The notes beneath the pieces were generated by a model. It saw only the letters and a list, made by a program, of their open reading frames with translations. It was not told the origin of the DNA and ran no database searches. Below, in pieces: positions 42,598-49,959 of a stretch of 64,000 nt of DNA. Source of the DNA: Bacteroidota bacterium (GTDB taxonomy: Bacteria > Bacteroidota > Rhodothermia > Rhodothermales > UBA10348); the NCBI GenBank assembly GCA_029262855.1, contig JAJCYP010000004.1, forward strand, positions 1 through 64,000, given 5' to 3'. A program made the translations under genes and the position numbers. Numbering within the stretch: position 1 is the stretch's first letter; each line of letters starts with the position of its first letter.

Positions 42598-44400
42598 CTA
42601 GACCATCGCCGCCAACTCCTCTTCCAGGAGCTGCTTGCGGTAGAGGTTGGCATAGAGTCCCTCGCGGGCGAGGAGCACGTCGTGTGTCCCCTGCTCAGCG
42701 ATCACCCCGTCATCCAGGACGATGATCTGGTCCGCGTCCTGAACGGCCGAAATACGATGACTGACGATGACAACTGTGCGCCTCCCGAAGTGCCGGCGAA
42801 GGTGGCCGAGAATATTGCGCTCGGTCTGCACATCCACGGCCGACAGGGCGTCGTCGAGGATCAGGATGCTCGGCTCACGGACCAGCGCCCTCGCAATGGA
42901 CGTGCGCTGCTTTTGTCCGCCCGAAAGTGTAATCCCGCGCTCTCCCACGAAGGTTTTGAATCCCTCCGGGAAGTCCCGGACGTTCGCCAGGAGATCCGCC
43001 TCCTCGGCGGCGCGATCTATCAACTCCTCAGACGCGTCCATCCGGCCAAAGGCGATATTCTCGGCGATGGTCTCCGAGAACAGGAAGACCTCCTGCGGCA
43101 CATACCCGATGGAGCCGCGAAGGACGGCCAACGGAAAGGCCTCCACCGGGTGGCCATCGATCAGCACCCGGCCCTCGCTGGCCTGGAGAAGCCGCGGGAT
43201 CAACTCAATCATGGAGGTCTTGCCGGCCCCCGTGCGTCCGACGATCCCGAGGCTCGTCCCGGCGTCAACGTGGAAAGACAGGTCCTTCAGGACAGGCTCC
43301 TCGTCTTCGGCATACCGGAACGATACCCCCTGGAAGGTCACCGAACCCTGGACGGTCTTGAGTTCTTCATTCGTCTGAACGCCATCGGACACCTCGGGCT
43401 CGGCGTCGAAAATGCGCTGGAGCCGCGTCATGGAGGCTGCCGCGCGCTGAACCATGGAGATCACGAAGCCGAACGCGGCCACCGGCCACGTCATCAATGC
43501 CACGTAGATGATGTACTCCGCGATGTTGCCGAGCGTAATGGCGCCTTCGGTAACCAGCCGCCCACCCTGCCAGACCACGATGATTGTAGACAGCCCGACC
43601 AGAACCAGAAACACGGGCCGCCACGCGGCATCGACCATGGCAAGATCCAGCGACCGCTCCCGATAGCCCGCGCTTTCCTTTTCGAACGCCGCCTGCTCGG
43701 CAGACTCGCGGGCATAGGCCTTCAGTACCCGAACCCCGGAAAACGACTCCTGCACGCGGCTGGTGAGCTCGGAATACTGCTCCTGCAGGGCGTCGGACCG
43801 CTGGTGGACCATCCTGGCCACAAAGAACACCGATATGCCCAGGAAAGGCATCGGGATGAGAGCATACGCCGTCAGCACCGGCGAGATGATGAACATCACG
43901 CTCATGGCCATGACAATGATGACCACGGCCCGCGTGGTATACATGAGCGCCGGGCCGATGTAGCGGCGGACCTGTTCGATATCACTCGTGGCACGCGTGA
44001 TCAAATCTCCGGTGGCATGCTGGAGATAGAATCCGTGGGACAGTCGCTGAAGGTGGTCGTAGAGCCGATTGCGGAGGTCGTATTCGATGTGCCTGGAGGC
44101 CACGACCACCGTCTGACGCATCACGAATGAGAACACGCCACTCAGGAAACTCAGCAGCAGAATGACGCCGGCAAAGCCCATCAGGACCGCGAAGAACCGG
44201 GCGTACAAATAATCTCCCACCGGCGTCCCTTCAAAAGCACGGTAGTTCGCCACCATGCGGGGGATCGTGTCCACCGCCTGCCGAACCACGATGGGGACCA
44301 CGATCGAGGCCGCCGCGGAAGCCATCGCCGCCAGCAATCCTGGCAGGAAGAGATGCTTATACTTTAGGTAGTAGTGGTTTAGCTGAGCTAACGATCCCAC
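42598..44400 (-). CDS. ABC exporter half-transporter, degenerate-site subunit
   Basis: A 600-residue type IV exporter subunit. The membrane domain (about 1-325) ends in FGFVISMVQRAAASMTRLQRIFD. The ATPase has Walker A VGRTGAGKTSM, signature LSGGQKQR and Walker B ILILDDALSAVD. The usual catalytic glutamate is Asp here, so one of the two nucleotide sites of the dimer should be weakly hydrolytic. It is the first gene of the pair and probably shares a promoter with the second. It is divergent from the DUF1684 lipoprotein, with 57 bases between starts. Confidence 0.9.
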   Translation of the reverse strand: MGSLAQLNHYYLKYKHLFLPGLLAAMASAAASIVVPIVVRQAVDTIPRMVANYRAFEGTPVGDYLYARFFAVLMGFAGVILLLSFLSGVFSFVMRQTVVVASRHIEYDLRNRLYDHLQRLSHGFYLQHATGDLITRATSDIEQVRRYIGPALMYTTRAVVIIVMAMSVMFIISPVLTAYALIPMPFLGISVFFVARMVHQRSDALQEQYSELTSRVQESFSGVRVLKAYARESAEQAAFEKESAGYRERSLDLAMVDAAWRPVFLVLVGLSTIIVVWQGGRLVTEGAITLGNIAEYIIYVALMTWPVAAFGFVISMVQRAAASMTRLQRIFDAEPEVSDGVQTNEELKTVQGSVTFQGVSFRYAEDEEPVLKDLSFHVDAGTSLGIVGRTGAGKTSMIELIPRLLQASEGRVLIDGHPVEAFPLAVLRGSIGYVPQEVFLFSETIAENIAFGRMDASEELIDRAAEEADLLANVRDFPEGFKTFVGERGITLSGGQKQRTSIARALVREPSILILDDALSAVDVQTERNILGHLRRHFGRRTVVIVSHRISAVQDADQIIVLDDGVIAEQGTHDVLLAREGLYANLYRKQLLEEELAAMV

Positions 44401-44457
44401 GGGCGCCGAATGTTTGGCCGTTGCCTACGCGGGCCGCCTTGACGTGATCCAACAAAC

Positions 44458-45366
44458 ATGACCTCAACCCGATCCGTTCTGCTGCTTGTAACGGCCTGCC
44501 TCCTGGCCGGCTGCGCCTCCGACACCATACCGCCGGAAGTGCATGAGGCAGACGTCGAGGCGTGGCGGGCCTGGCGGCTGGCCGACGTGACGTCGGAGGA
44601 TTCGTGGCTGACACTCATTGACTATCACTGGATGGGCGCGCTGCCCGTGACCGTCGGCTCGGCCGAGCAGGCGAGCATCACACTGCCCAGAGGGCCTGGA
44701 CTCGTGGGGGTGTTCACCGAAGCGCCGGCCACAGACACCTTGCTTTTTGAAGCCGCGACAGGGGTAGCCGTGACGGCCGACGGCCGTACGCTGACCGAAC
44801 CCGTCCCCGTTTTCAATCCGGACGGATCGGCTGCGATTTTCCGATTCGAGGACATGAGCTGGCTCGTTCGAAACTTCCAGGATCGCCTGGCTGTGCGCGT
44901 CCGAGACAACAGGGCGCCACTGCGAACCGGGTTTCCGGGCCTGGAGAACTACCCCGTCAATCACGAGTGGCGCCTGCACGCCAGGTACGAGCCCTACGAC
45001 CCGCCGAAAAAATTCCCGGTAGCCATATTTACAGGGGGCGATGACCTGGAGGAATCGCCCGGCCGCGTGATCTTCGAGGCTGCCGGAACCGAGTACAGCC
45101 TGGACGTGACGGACACATCAGAGACCGGATACTTCGTCATCTTCGCCGACGACACGAACGGCAACGGCTCCTATCCGGCCGGCCGATACGTCTGGTTTGA
45201 CAAGCCTGAGGGTGCGGATGCGGGCCCGGTAGTCCTGGACTTCAACAAGGCCTACAACCCTCCGTGCGCCTTCACCGAGTACGCCACCTGTCCGCTGCCG
45301 CCCCCGTCTCATCGGATTGAGGCCGAGGTGGATGCGGGTGAGTTGGCGTTTTTGCGACCCAAGTGA
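44458..45366 (+). CDS. DUF1684 family lipoprotein
   Basis: A 302-residue lipoprotein, with signal MTSTRSVLLLVTACLLAGC and the lipidated cysteine at 19. The remainder matches the DUF1684 family: an N-terminal WRAWRLADVTSEDSWLTLIDYHWM segment and a strongly conserved end, DFNKAYNPPCAFTEYATCPLPPP. The paired cysteines and aromatic residues there are family hallmarks. The biochemical role of the family is not established, to my knowledge. It is convergent with the Nudix gene; a GC-rich tandem repeat lies between them. Confidence 0.88.
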   Translation: MTSTRSVLLLVTACLLAGCASDTIPPEVHEADVEAWRAWRLADVTSEDSWLTLIDYHWMGALPVTVGSAEQASITLPRGPGLVGVFTEAPATDTLLFEAATGVAVTADGRTLTEPVPVFNPDGSAAIFRFEDMSWLVRNFQDRLAVRVRDNRAPLRTGFPGLENYPVNHEWRLHARYEPYDPPKKFPVAIFTGGDDLEESPGRVIFEAAGTEYSLDVTDTSETGYFVIFADDTNGNGSYPAGRYVWFDKPEGADAGPVVLDFNKAYNPPCAFTEYATCPLPPPSHRIEAEVDAGELAFLRPK

Positions 45367-45393
45367 GACGCCCGCGCCGGCGCCCGTCGCGCC

Positions 45394-45474
45394 GCCGCCC
45401 GTCGCCTCGCCGCCCGTCGCCTCGCCGCCCGTCGCGCCAGTGTCCGCCGCATCGCCGCCCGTCGCCTCGCCGCC
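45394..45474. repeat. 15-bp GC-rich tandem repeat between convergent genes
   Basis: Units of GCCGCCCGTCGCCTC run at 45394, 45409, 45424, 45439 (degenerate), 45454 and a partial at 45469. The array fills the gap between the DUF1684 and Nudix stops. It is not a CRISPR, having no spacers. In one forward frame it would read as a PPVAS repeat, but the DUF1684 gene stops before it. Confidence 0.8.
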
Positions 45475-45929
45475 TAAACCGGGATCCGCACAGCATCCGG
45501 CACCGCACCGCTGGTCACCAATCGGTCCACCAGCCGTAGCAGTCTCTGCTGCTCCGGCCACTCCAAACGCTTGGCCGCCTCGTCAACCGGGAGCCACTCG
45601 GCCAGATCGTGTTCCTCATTGAGCGTAGGATCCCCCGACACCGCCGCCGCAAAGGCAGGAATGGCCTGCACCCGATCCGTTTGCCACTCGTAGAACTGAT
45701 TCATCGACGGTATGGCGAAGAGGGCCTGCGGAGCCAATCCGGTTTCCTCCCACAACTCTCGCACGGCCGCCTGCCACGCCTGCTCTCCGTCGGCGATCTT
45801 TCCGGCCACCATGCGCCACGTCCCCTCGTAAAGCCTCCCCGGAGCCCGCCTGAGCACCAGATGCAGGACCCCCTCGGGCGTACTCCTATGCACGTAGACA
45901 TCTACATTGGCCACTACAATCTCAGGCAC
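45474..45929 (-). CDS. Nudix hydrolase
   Basis: A 151-residue enzyme. The Nudix box fits exactly: G43, E49, R57-E58, E61-E62, G64 (within GKIADGEQAWQAAVRELWEE). The N-terminal strand VVANVDVYVHR and the C-terminal NEEHDLAEWLPVDEA are like those of NudB-type or diadenosine-type small Nudix proteins. It hydrolyses a nucleoside diphosphate derivative, but the substrate cannot be fixed from sequence. Its promoter seems to abut the IS element upstream. Confidence 0.88.
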   Translation of the reverse strand: MPEIVVANVDVYVHRSTPEGVLHLVLRRAPGRLYEGTWRMVAGKIADGEQAWQAAVRELWEETGLAPQALFAIPSMNQFYEWQTDRVQAIPAFAAAVSGDPTLNEEHDLAEWLPVDEAAKRLEWPEQQRLLRLVDRLVTSGAVPDAVRIPV

Positions 45930-45979
45930 GGCAATCTCCTTCGGGTGCGTTATTCTGGGAGGCGGGTCTCTAGACCGAT

Positions 45980-46011
45980 CAAAGGATAACCGTGATCACT
46001 CCCACCCCAAA
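45980..46011 (-). promoter_or_regulatory. Candidate Nudix promoter spanning the IS junction
   Basis: On the minus strand TTTG (46011-46008) is followed after exactly 19 bases by TATCCTTTG (45988-45980). This is close to the Bacteroidota consensus TTTG-N19-TAnnTTTG. The TTTG lies in the loop of the IS right-end hairpin, while the -7 element lies just outside the estimated IS boundary. A transcript would start about 45 bases before the Nudix ATG. Confidence 0.5.
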
Positions 46012-46020
46012 TGGGGCGGG
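46001..46020 (-). repeat. IS right-end hairpin
   Basis: CCCACCCC-AAAT-GGGGCGGG: an 8-bp stem with one mismatch (A opposite C) and a 4-base loop. It is near-identical to the left-end hairpin at 47632-47651. On the minus strand it lies directly after tnpB, where the TnpB guide RNA scaffold of this family ends. Confidence 0.85.
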
Positions 46021-46032
46021 CTTCTCATGAAA

Positions 46033-47160
46033 TCAAGCAGCAATCCGCCCAATTCGCTCATGAAGGCTCGATCCGAGCCTCAGGATGTTCTTCGCGGCAT
46101 TCACGTCTCTGTCGTGAGTGACGCCGCAGGAGCACGCCCACTCGCGAACAGCGAGACCGGACTGCCCCTTAGGGCCCTCAATACTTCCACAGGAAGAGCA
46201 TGCTTGTGTCGTAAACGCGGGATTCACCTTGATCACGGTAGCACCGGCACATTCTGCCTTGAACTCCAGGATGTTGATGAATTGACCCCACGCTGCATCG
46301 ACAACGCTCTTAGCCATGCGAGTTCTTGCGAGTCCCTTGATATTCAGGTCCTCGACCACGATCAAGTCGTAGGCGGTGACCAGTTTTGCCACTTCTTGGA
46401 AGTGAAAGTCTCTTCTTTGGTTATCGATTCGGAAGTGATGAGTAGCGACAGCCGCGCAGGCTTTGCGCCAACGCTTACTGCCCTTCTTGCGCCTGGAAAC
46501 CCGGCGCTGAAGGCGGCGCAGTTTGGCCTGCCCATCGCGAAAGAATCGCTTTCGCTCCATCGAGCCGCCGTCGGAGAACGTGCCGAAGGTCTTGAGGCCC
46601 AGGTCGATCCCGACCTCGCGCTCAATAGGGCGCTTGACGGGGACGACATCACCCAGGTCGCAGGAGAGGACCAGATACCACTTACCAGCCTTCCGCTTGA
46701 GGCGCATGGTCTTGACCTTTCCCTCGTAGGGGCGATGCAACTTGACCTTGACGTCGCCGACGTACTGAAATCGAGCCCGACCGGAGTCGAGCATCCTGCA
46801 TCCATCGCGATGCGTGAACTCGATGCTGTCGAATCGGCCCCTGCCCTTAAAGCGGGGAAATCCGGCCTTCTCTCCGGCCTTGACGCGCCGAAAGAAAGCC
46901 TGATAGGCCCGGTCGAGTCTGCGGAGCGTGCGCTGGGCAGAGCTGAAGTTCGTTCGAGCCAGGAAGCCGTTGTATCTACGGTTGATCTTGAAGTCGGCCG
47001 ACTGGTCGTTGTAGGAGACGGTATTGCGCGCAGCCTCCCAGACATCAATACGCTGCGCCAGCGCGTCGTTGTAGATGTGGCGGTGCGTCTCAAGCATTTG
47101 GGCCATCTCGGCTTCCTGCTTGCGCGTAGGGTACAGGCGGTATACGAACGACTTCTGCAC
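46033..47160 (-). CDS. tnpB: RNA-guided nuclease TnpB (IS605 OrfB)
   Basis: A 375-residue TnpB of typical length. RuvC-like catalytic residues are D186 (VGIDLGLKTFG), E270 (IVVEDLNIKGL) and D352 (DRDVNAAKNI), all present. The zinc ribbon has C321, C324, C343 and C345; the second pair is CSC rather than CxxC. The N-terminus MQKSFVYRLYPTRKQEAEM is family-typical. The start is a GTG immediately after the tnpA stop. TnpB proteins cut DNA guided by an RNA from the element's right end; the corresponding RNA should span the tnpB 3' end and the right-end hairpin on the minus strand. Confidence 0.93.
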   Translation of the reverse strand: MQKSFVYRLYPTRKQEAEMAQMLETHRHIYNDALAQRIDVWEAARNTVSYNDQSADFKINRRYNGFLARTNFSSAQRTLRRLDRAYQAFFRRVKAGEKAGFPRFKGRGRFDSIEFTHRDGCRMLDSGRARFQYVGDVKVKLHRPYEGKVKTMRLKRKAGKWYLVLSCDLGDVVPVKRPIEREVGIDLGLKTFGTFSDGGSMERKRFFRDGQAKLRRLQRRVSRRKKGSKRWRKACAAVATHHFRIDNQRRDFHFQEVAKLVTAYDLIVVEDLNIKGLARTRMAKSVVDAAWGQFINILEFKAECAGATVIKVNPAFTTQACSSCGSIEGPKGQSGLAVREWACSCGVTHDRDVNAAKNILRLGSSLHERIGRIAA

Positions 47161-47574
47161 CTACCGGCCCTTCTGCTCTTCGATGTACTTGATGATCGCC
47201 TTGTCAGTGACGTAGCCAACCGAGCCGACGAAGTAGGCGGCGCTCCAAAGGGCGGGAAGCCTACTCCGAAGAGACTCGTGCCTTTGTCGGAGTCGACGGG
47301 AGGTAAACCCCTTGAGGCTATTCGCAATTTCGTGAGGCCCCCACACGGGGGGAGCGGTCACGACTATGTGGACGTGATCAGGCATCACCTCCATCGCCTC
47401 AATCTCAATACCCATGTCGGCGGCCTTCTCTCTAAGGAGCGACTTCAGGTCTGTCTCAACCTGACCCGTCAGCACCTTGCGGCGATACTTGGGGCACCAC
47501 ACGAAGTGGTACTTCAGCATGTAGGCAGATCCGGGGGAAGTCTTGTACCTGGGTGCTTTCACAGTTAGTAGCAT
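47161..47574 (-). CDS. tnpA: IS200/IS605 Y1 transposase TnpA
   Basis: A 137-residue HUH transposase. The family start pattern YMLKYHFVWCPKYRRKVL is followed by the HUH motif PDHVHIVV and the catalytic tyrosine in IIKYIEEQ. The ATG at 47574 is preferred; a TTG at 47598 would add eight residues. The enzyme cuts and rejoins single-stranded DNA at the hairpin ends. Its stop codon abuts the tnpB GTG, so both are translated from one message. No frameshift is seen. Confidence 0.93.
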   Translation of the reverse strand: MLLTVKAPRYKTSPGSAYMLKYHFVWCPKYRRKVLTGQVETDLKSLLREKAADMGIEIEAMEVMPDHVHIVVTAPPVWGPHEIANSLKGFTSRRLRQRHESLRSRLPALWSAAYFVGSVGYVTDKAIIKYIEEQKGR

Positions 47575-47631
47575 GCCATGAAGATAACGATGTTCCAAGG
47601 CCTTTTCACTTTCTTAAGAGCGGCGCTTCCG

Positions 47632-47651
47632 CCCACCCCTAAAGGGGCGGG
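47632..47651 (-). repeat. IS left-end hairpin
   Basis: CCCACCCC-TAAA-GGGGCGGG, matching the right-end hairpin in both stem arms and differing only in the loop. The adjoining palindrome GCGGGTACCCGC (47647-47658) overlaps its outer arm. It lies 20 bases before the phosphatase start codon. Confidence 0.85.
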
Positions 47652-47671
47652 TACCCGCGCCGAAGCATAGC

Positions 47672-48964
47672 ATGGATGCTGAAAAAGAACTTGTCGCTCT
47701 CAGGACGGAGGTCAACCACCTTCGCCGAGCCGTGGACGAGTTGTCGATTCTGAACGAACTGGCCTCTGCCATCAGTGCGTCGCAGGACGTGACGGAGGTG
47801 ATCCAGACTATTACCAAGCGGTCTCTCACGGCCGTCCAGGCCGAGCAGGGCGTCATCACGCTGGTAGGAACCGAGGCTTCGGATCCGACGCGTACCCTGG
47901 TCAGAACCATGTCCGGCTCGGCCGAGTCGGAAGCCTTCCGGCCGGACCAGAGTCTGCTGGGTTGGATGCACTTGAATAAGCGTCCTCTCCTGTTGAACAA
48001 CCCAAGGGATGACGAGCGCTTCGGTGGCGTCAACTGGCCCGACAACGTGCGTTCCATCCTCTGCGTCCCGATGCTGGCTCAGTCGAGGCTCATCGGAATC
48101 CTGACGCTGTACAACAAGAAGCGGTCGGAGGACGGGTTCTCCCCCTCGGATCAGCGGCTCATCGCCATCCTTGCGTCGCAGTCCGCCCAGGTCGTGGAGG
48201 GTGCCCGCCTCTACGAGGAGGAGCGCCAGCTCATTACCATGCGTCAGGAGGTGCAGTTGGCCCAGGAGATCCAGGCGAATCTCCTCCCCAGCACCGCCCC
48301 CGTCGTCCCTAGCTACGAGTTCGCCGGGATCAGTATTCCGGCCAAGGAGGTTGGCGGCGACTACTTCGACTATATCCCGATGGCAGATGGGCGAATGGGC
48401 CTGGCTGTCGGGGACGTCTCCGGGAAGGGCGTGGGCGCAGCGTTGCTCATGGCCACGTCCCAGGCCACCCTTCGCGGCCAGGTCGTGGCCTTCTCCGATC
48501 CGGCCGAGGCGCTCGGCAGGACCAATTTTCTGATGTGCTCGGCAACCCGTCGGGGCACCTTCGTGACCCTTTTCCTCGCGGTGCTCGATCCCGAGACCGG
48601 CGGGATCAGCTACGCGAATGCCGGGCACAACCGCCCTTTCGTGGTGGGTCCGAATGGAAAGTTCGAGATCCTGACCACCGGTAGTCTGGTGCTGGGCTTC
48701 CTGCCCAAGCACACCTACGAACGCGCCGAGACCGTACTTCAGCCCGGCGAGTCACTGGTCATCTATTCCGATGGCGTAACGGAGGCCATGAATCTGGCCA
48801 GCGAGCAATTCGAGGAGGAGCGCCTCTATGAGCTTGCCAAGAAACACCAGGGTGATGGCAGCGGCGCGATGGTCGACCGCATCATCAATGAGGTCCGCGC
48901 ATTCGCGGGAGAGCGCCCACAGAACGACGACATCACACTGCTGATCGTACGCCGGAAGCCCTGA
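47672..48964 (+). CDS. GAF-domain SpoIIE/RsbU-type PP2C phosphatase
   Basis: A 430-residue signalling phosphatase. An N-terminal helix (about 1-30), a GAF domain (about 30-180, ending GILTLYNKKR...FSPSDQRLIAILASQ), a linker coiled coil (QEVQLAQEIQANLLPS) and the PP2C/SpoIIE domain (about 210-430). Metal-site motifs are GGDYFDY, VGDVSGKGVGAAL, NAGHNRPF, YSDGVTEAMN and NDDITLLIV. Such proteins dephosphorylate anti-sigma-factor antagonists in partner-switching pathways; no STAS or kinase partner gene is adjacent. The IS element ends about 15 bases upstream of its ATG, so its native promoter has probably been displaced or replaced. Confidence 0.9.
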   Translation: MDAEKELVALRTEVNHLRRAVDELSILNELASAISASQDVTEVIQTITKRSLTAVQAEQGVITLVGTEASDPTRTLVRTMSGSAESEAFRPDQSLLGWMHLNKRPLLLNNPRDDERFGGVNWPDNVRSILCVPMLAQSRLIGILTLYNKKRSEDGFSPSDQRLIAILASQSAQVVEGARLYEEERQLITMRQEVQLAQEIQANLLPSTAPVVPSYEFAGISIPAKEVGGDYFDYIPMADGRMGLAVGDVSGKGVGAALLMATSQATLRGQVVAFSDPAEALGRTNFLMCSATRRGTFVTLFLAVLDPETGGISYANAGHNRPFVVGPNGKFEILTTGSLVLGFLPKHTYERAETVLQPGESLVIYSDGVTEAMNLASEQFEEERLYELAKKHQGDGSGAMVDRIINEVRAFAGERPQNDDITLLIVRRKP

Positions 48965-49072
48965 CGGGCGTAGTCGGGGCGTCACACGCCGGCCTTCCCC
49001 TCTCCGGCGGGCGGGCGTCTCTTTAGAATTCGACCTCGGGGGCCGATACAACTTCGGTAGAACCCCGAGACC

Positions 49073-49345
49073 ATGGATAGCCTCTCAGACAAGATTCGTA
49101 CATTTCTAAGAGACGCTGGCTTCGAGTTTGCCGGAGACCGGGCGTCCAATCTCGAACTGCTCCGCTACTTTGAGCGGGAGTACGACTTTCAGGTCATGCG
49201 TTACATGGAGCAGGAGTGGGTCGAGCAGCAACTCGAGCGCGAGTTCTCCCAGGGATTCGTCGATAAGATGCGCTCCCACGTCGACGAGGATCGTCTGGAC
49301 GACTTCGACGATGACATTTCGTCGATTCAGGGACGCGCCGCCTGA
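49073..49345 (+). CDS. Small acidic protein of unknown function
   Basis: A 90-residue acidic protein beginning MDSLSDKIRTFLRDAGFEF. It is rich in Glu, Asp and aromatic residues, predicted mostly helical, without signal peptide or membrane helix. TAGAATTCG at about 49025 may be its -7 element. Two hairpins follow the stop, the second a good terminator. It lies 109 bases after the phosphatase gene on the same strand. I recognise no family; a small regulatory or partner protein is possible. Confidence 0.7.
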   Translation: MDSLSDKIRTFLRDAGFEFAGDRASNLELLRYFEREYDFQVMRYMEQEWVEQQLEREFSQGFVDKMRSHVDEDRLDDFDDDISSIQGRAA

Positions 49346-49367
49346 TTGACAGGCTGCCCGTTCCCAA

Positions 49368-49408
49368 GGCCGTGAAAACGGCCACACAGGCCCTGAAAGG
49401 GCTTTTTT
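49368..49408 (+). terminator. Double-hairpin terminator
   Basis: A perfect hairpin GGCCGT-GAAA-ACGGCC (49368-49383) is followed by GCCC-TGAAA-GGGC (49390-49402) and TTTTTT (49403-49408). The second is a clear intrinsic terminator for the 90-residue protein gene. Confidence 0.85.
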
Positions 49409-49575
49409 GCGTCCACTGACGGGGGCCGCCAGTTCACGATTGGGGATTTAGTTCCGAACAATCCGGCGGAGTTACTTGGAAAAGTCCCTTCGTTTTGCGA
49501 CATAGTAGGAATGCGCGCGAGCTTCTCATTGCGTGCAACGCCCACCCACACCCACTGGACGCGGCCTAAGCCTAC
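49409..49575. other. Intergenic sequence without a clear feature
   Basis: About 170 bases after the terminator. It has stop codons in all frames that matter and no palindrome of note. It should hold the promoter of the small ORF at 49576, but no TAnnTTTG element stands out. Confidence 0.4.
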
Positions 49576-49731
49576 ATGCCCAAACCAAGACGCCCTCGCG
49601 GGAGCGGTCCCTCGCGGGCCAGAATGCCGGATAAGAGTTCCTCGAAAGATCAATTTGGATGGTGGTTCCGCTGGTGTAATGCGGATGACCCCGTGACCTA
49701 CTGGAAGGAGAAGCGCGCAAAAAGGCGCTGA
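49576..49731 (+). CDS. Small basic protein (51 residues), candidate
   Basis: An ATG at 49576 opens a 51-codon frame ending TGA at 49729-49731. The N-terminus is Arg/Pro-rich (MPKPRRPRGSGPSRAR). A second half, MPDKSSSKDQFGWWFRWCNA then DDPVTYWKEKRAKRR, has a protein-like aromatic cluster; the internal ATG at 49624 could be the true start. A small hairpin GCTG-AGTT-CAGC and TTTTCTTTT directly follow the stop, as a terminator would. Its size is below usual calling thresholds. The function is unknown. Confidence 0.45.
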   Translation: MPKPRRPRGSGPSRARMPDKSSSKDQFGWWFRWCNADDPVTYWKEKRAKRR

Positions 49732-49746
49732 GTTCAGCTTTTCTTT
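49727..49746 (+). terminator. Weak terminator-like hairpin
   Basis: GCTG-AGTT-CAGC (49727-49738) followed by TTTTCTTTT. The stem is only four pairs, so termination strength is doubtful, but the T-rich run supports an end of transcription after the small ORF. The following 49747-49959 sequence contains no supported gene. Confidence 0.35.
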
Positions 49747-49959
49747 TGGCTTGTCGGCACTGCTGGGTGCCCGTCTGAGACCTCCGCCAACCTGAAACTG
49801 TTGGTGGCGTCTGTCTGAGGACTGTTCGAACGGTTTTTGCAACACCACCGTTGGTTCTGAAGCAGTTTGGCTTGCCACTTACTGCCCGGTTTTCTGCGTG
49901 TCACTGTCATCTGGCGAAATCGCCTGTCGCCCTGGCTGCTCGGTGGGGTGGATATCAAA

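Larger units (their letters stand above)
45992..47660 (-). mobile_element. IS200/IS605-family insertion sequence
   Basis: The element carries tnpA and tnpB in tandem and is bounded by matching subterminal palindromes. CCCACCCC-AAAT-GGGGCGGG lies at 46001-46020 (right end, after tnpB), and CCCACCCC-TAAA-GGGGCGGG at 47632-47651 (left end, before tnpA). Such hairpins are the TnpA recognition sites; there are no terminal inverted repeats or target duplication in this family, as observed here. The ends given are estimates within about 10 bases. It sits between the Nudix gene and the SpoIIE phosphatase gene, only about 15 bases from the latter's start codon. Both ORFs are intact, so it could be active. 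Confidence 0.88.

Noticed and set aside
42682..44130. A 482-residue plus-strand frame opposite the ABC exporter gene
   Set aside because: Its composition is shadow-like (HRQ/DDH/PAKD runs) and the minus strand has complete ABC motifs.
45394..45474. Repeat array as a possible CRISPR
   Set aside because: Units are adjacent 15-mers without spacers, GC-rich and not palindromic, and no cas genes are present.
45907..47568. A 553-residue plus-strand frame across the IS element
   Set aside because: It covers tnpA and tnpB antisense, which have intact catalytic motifs on the minus strand.
49327..49878. A 183-residue minus-strand frame in the 49.4-49.9 kb gap
   Set aside because: It runs through the double terminator and antisense to the small plus-strand ORF, and its product is low in protein-like character.
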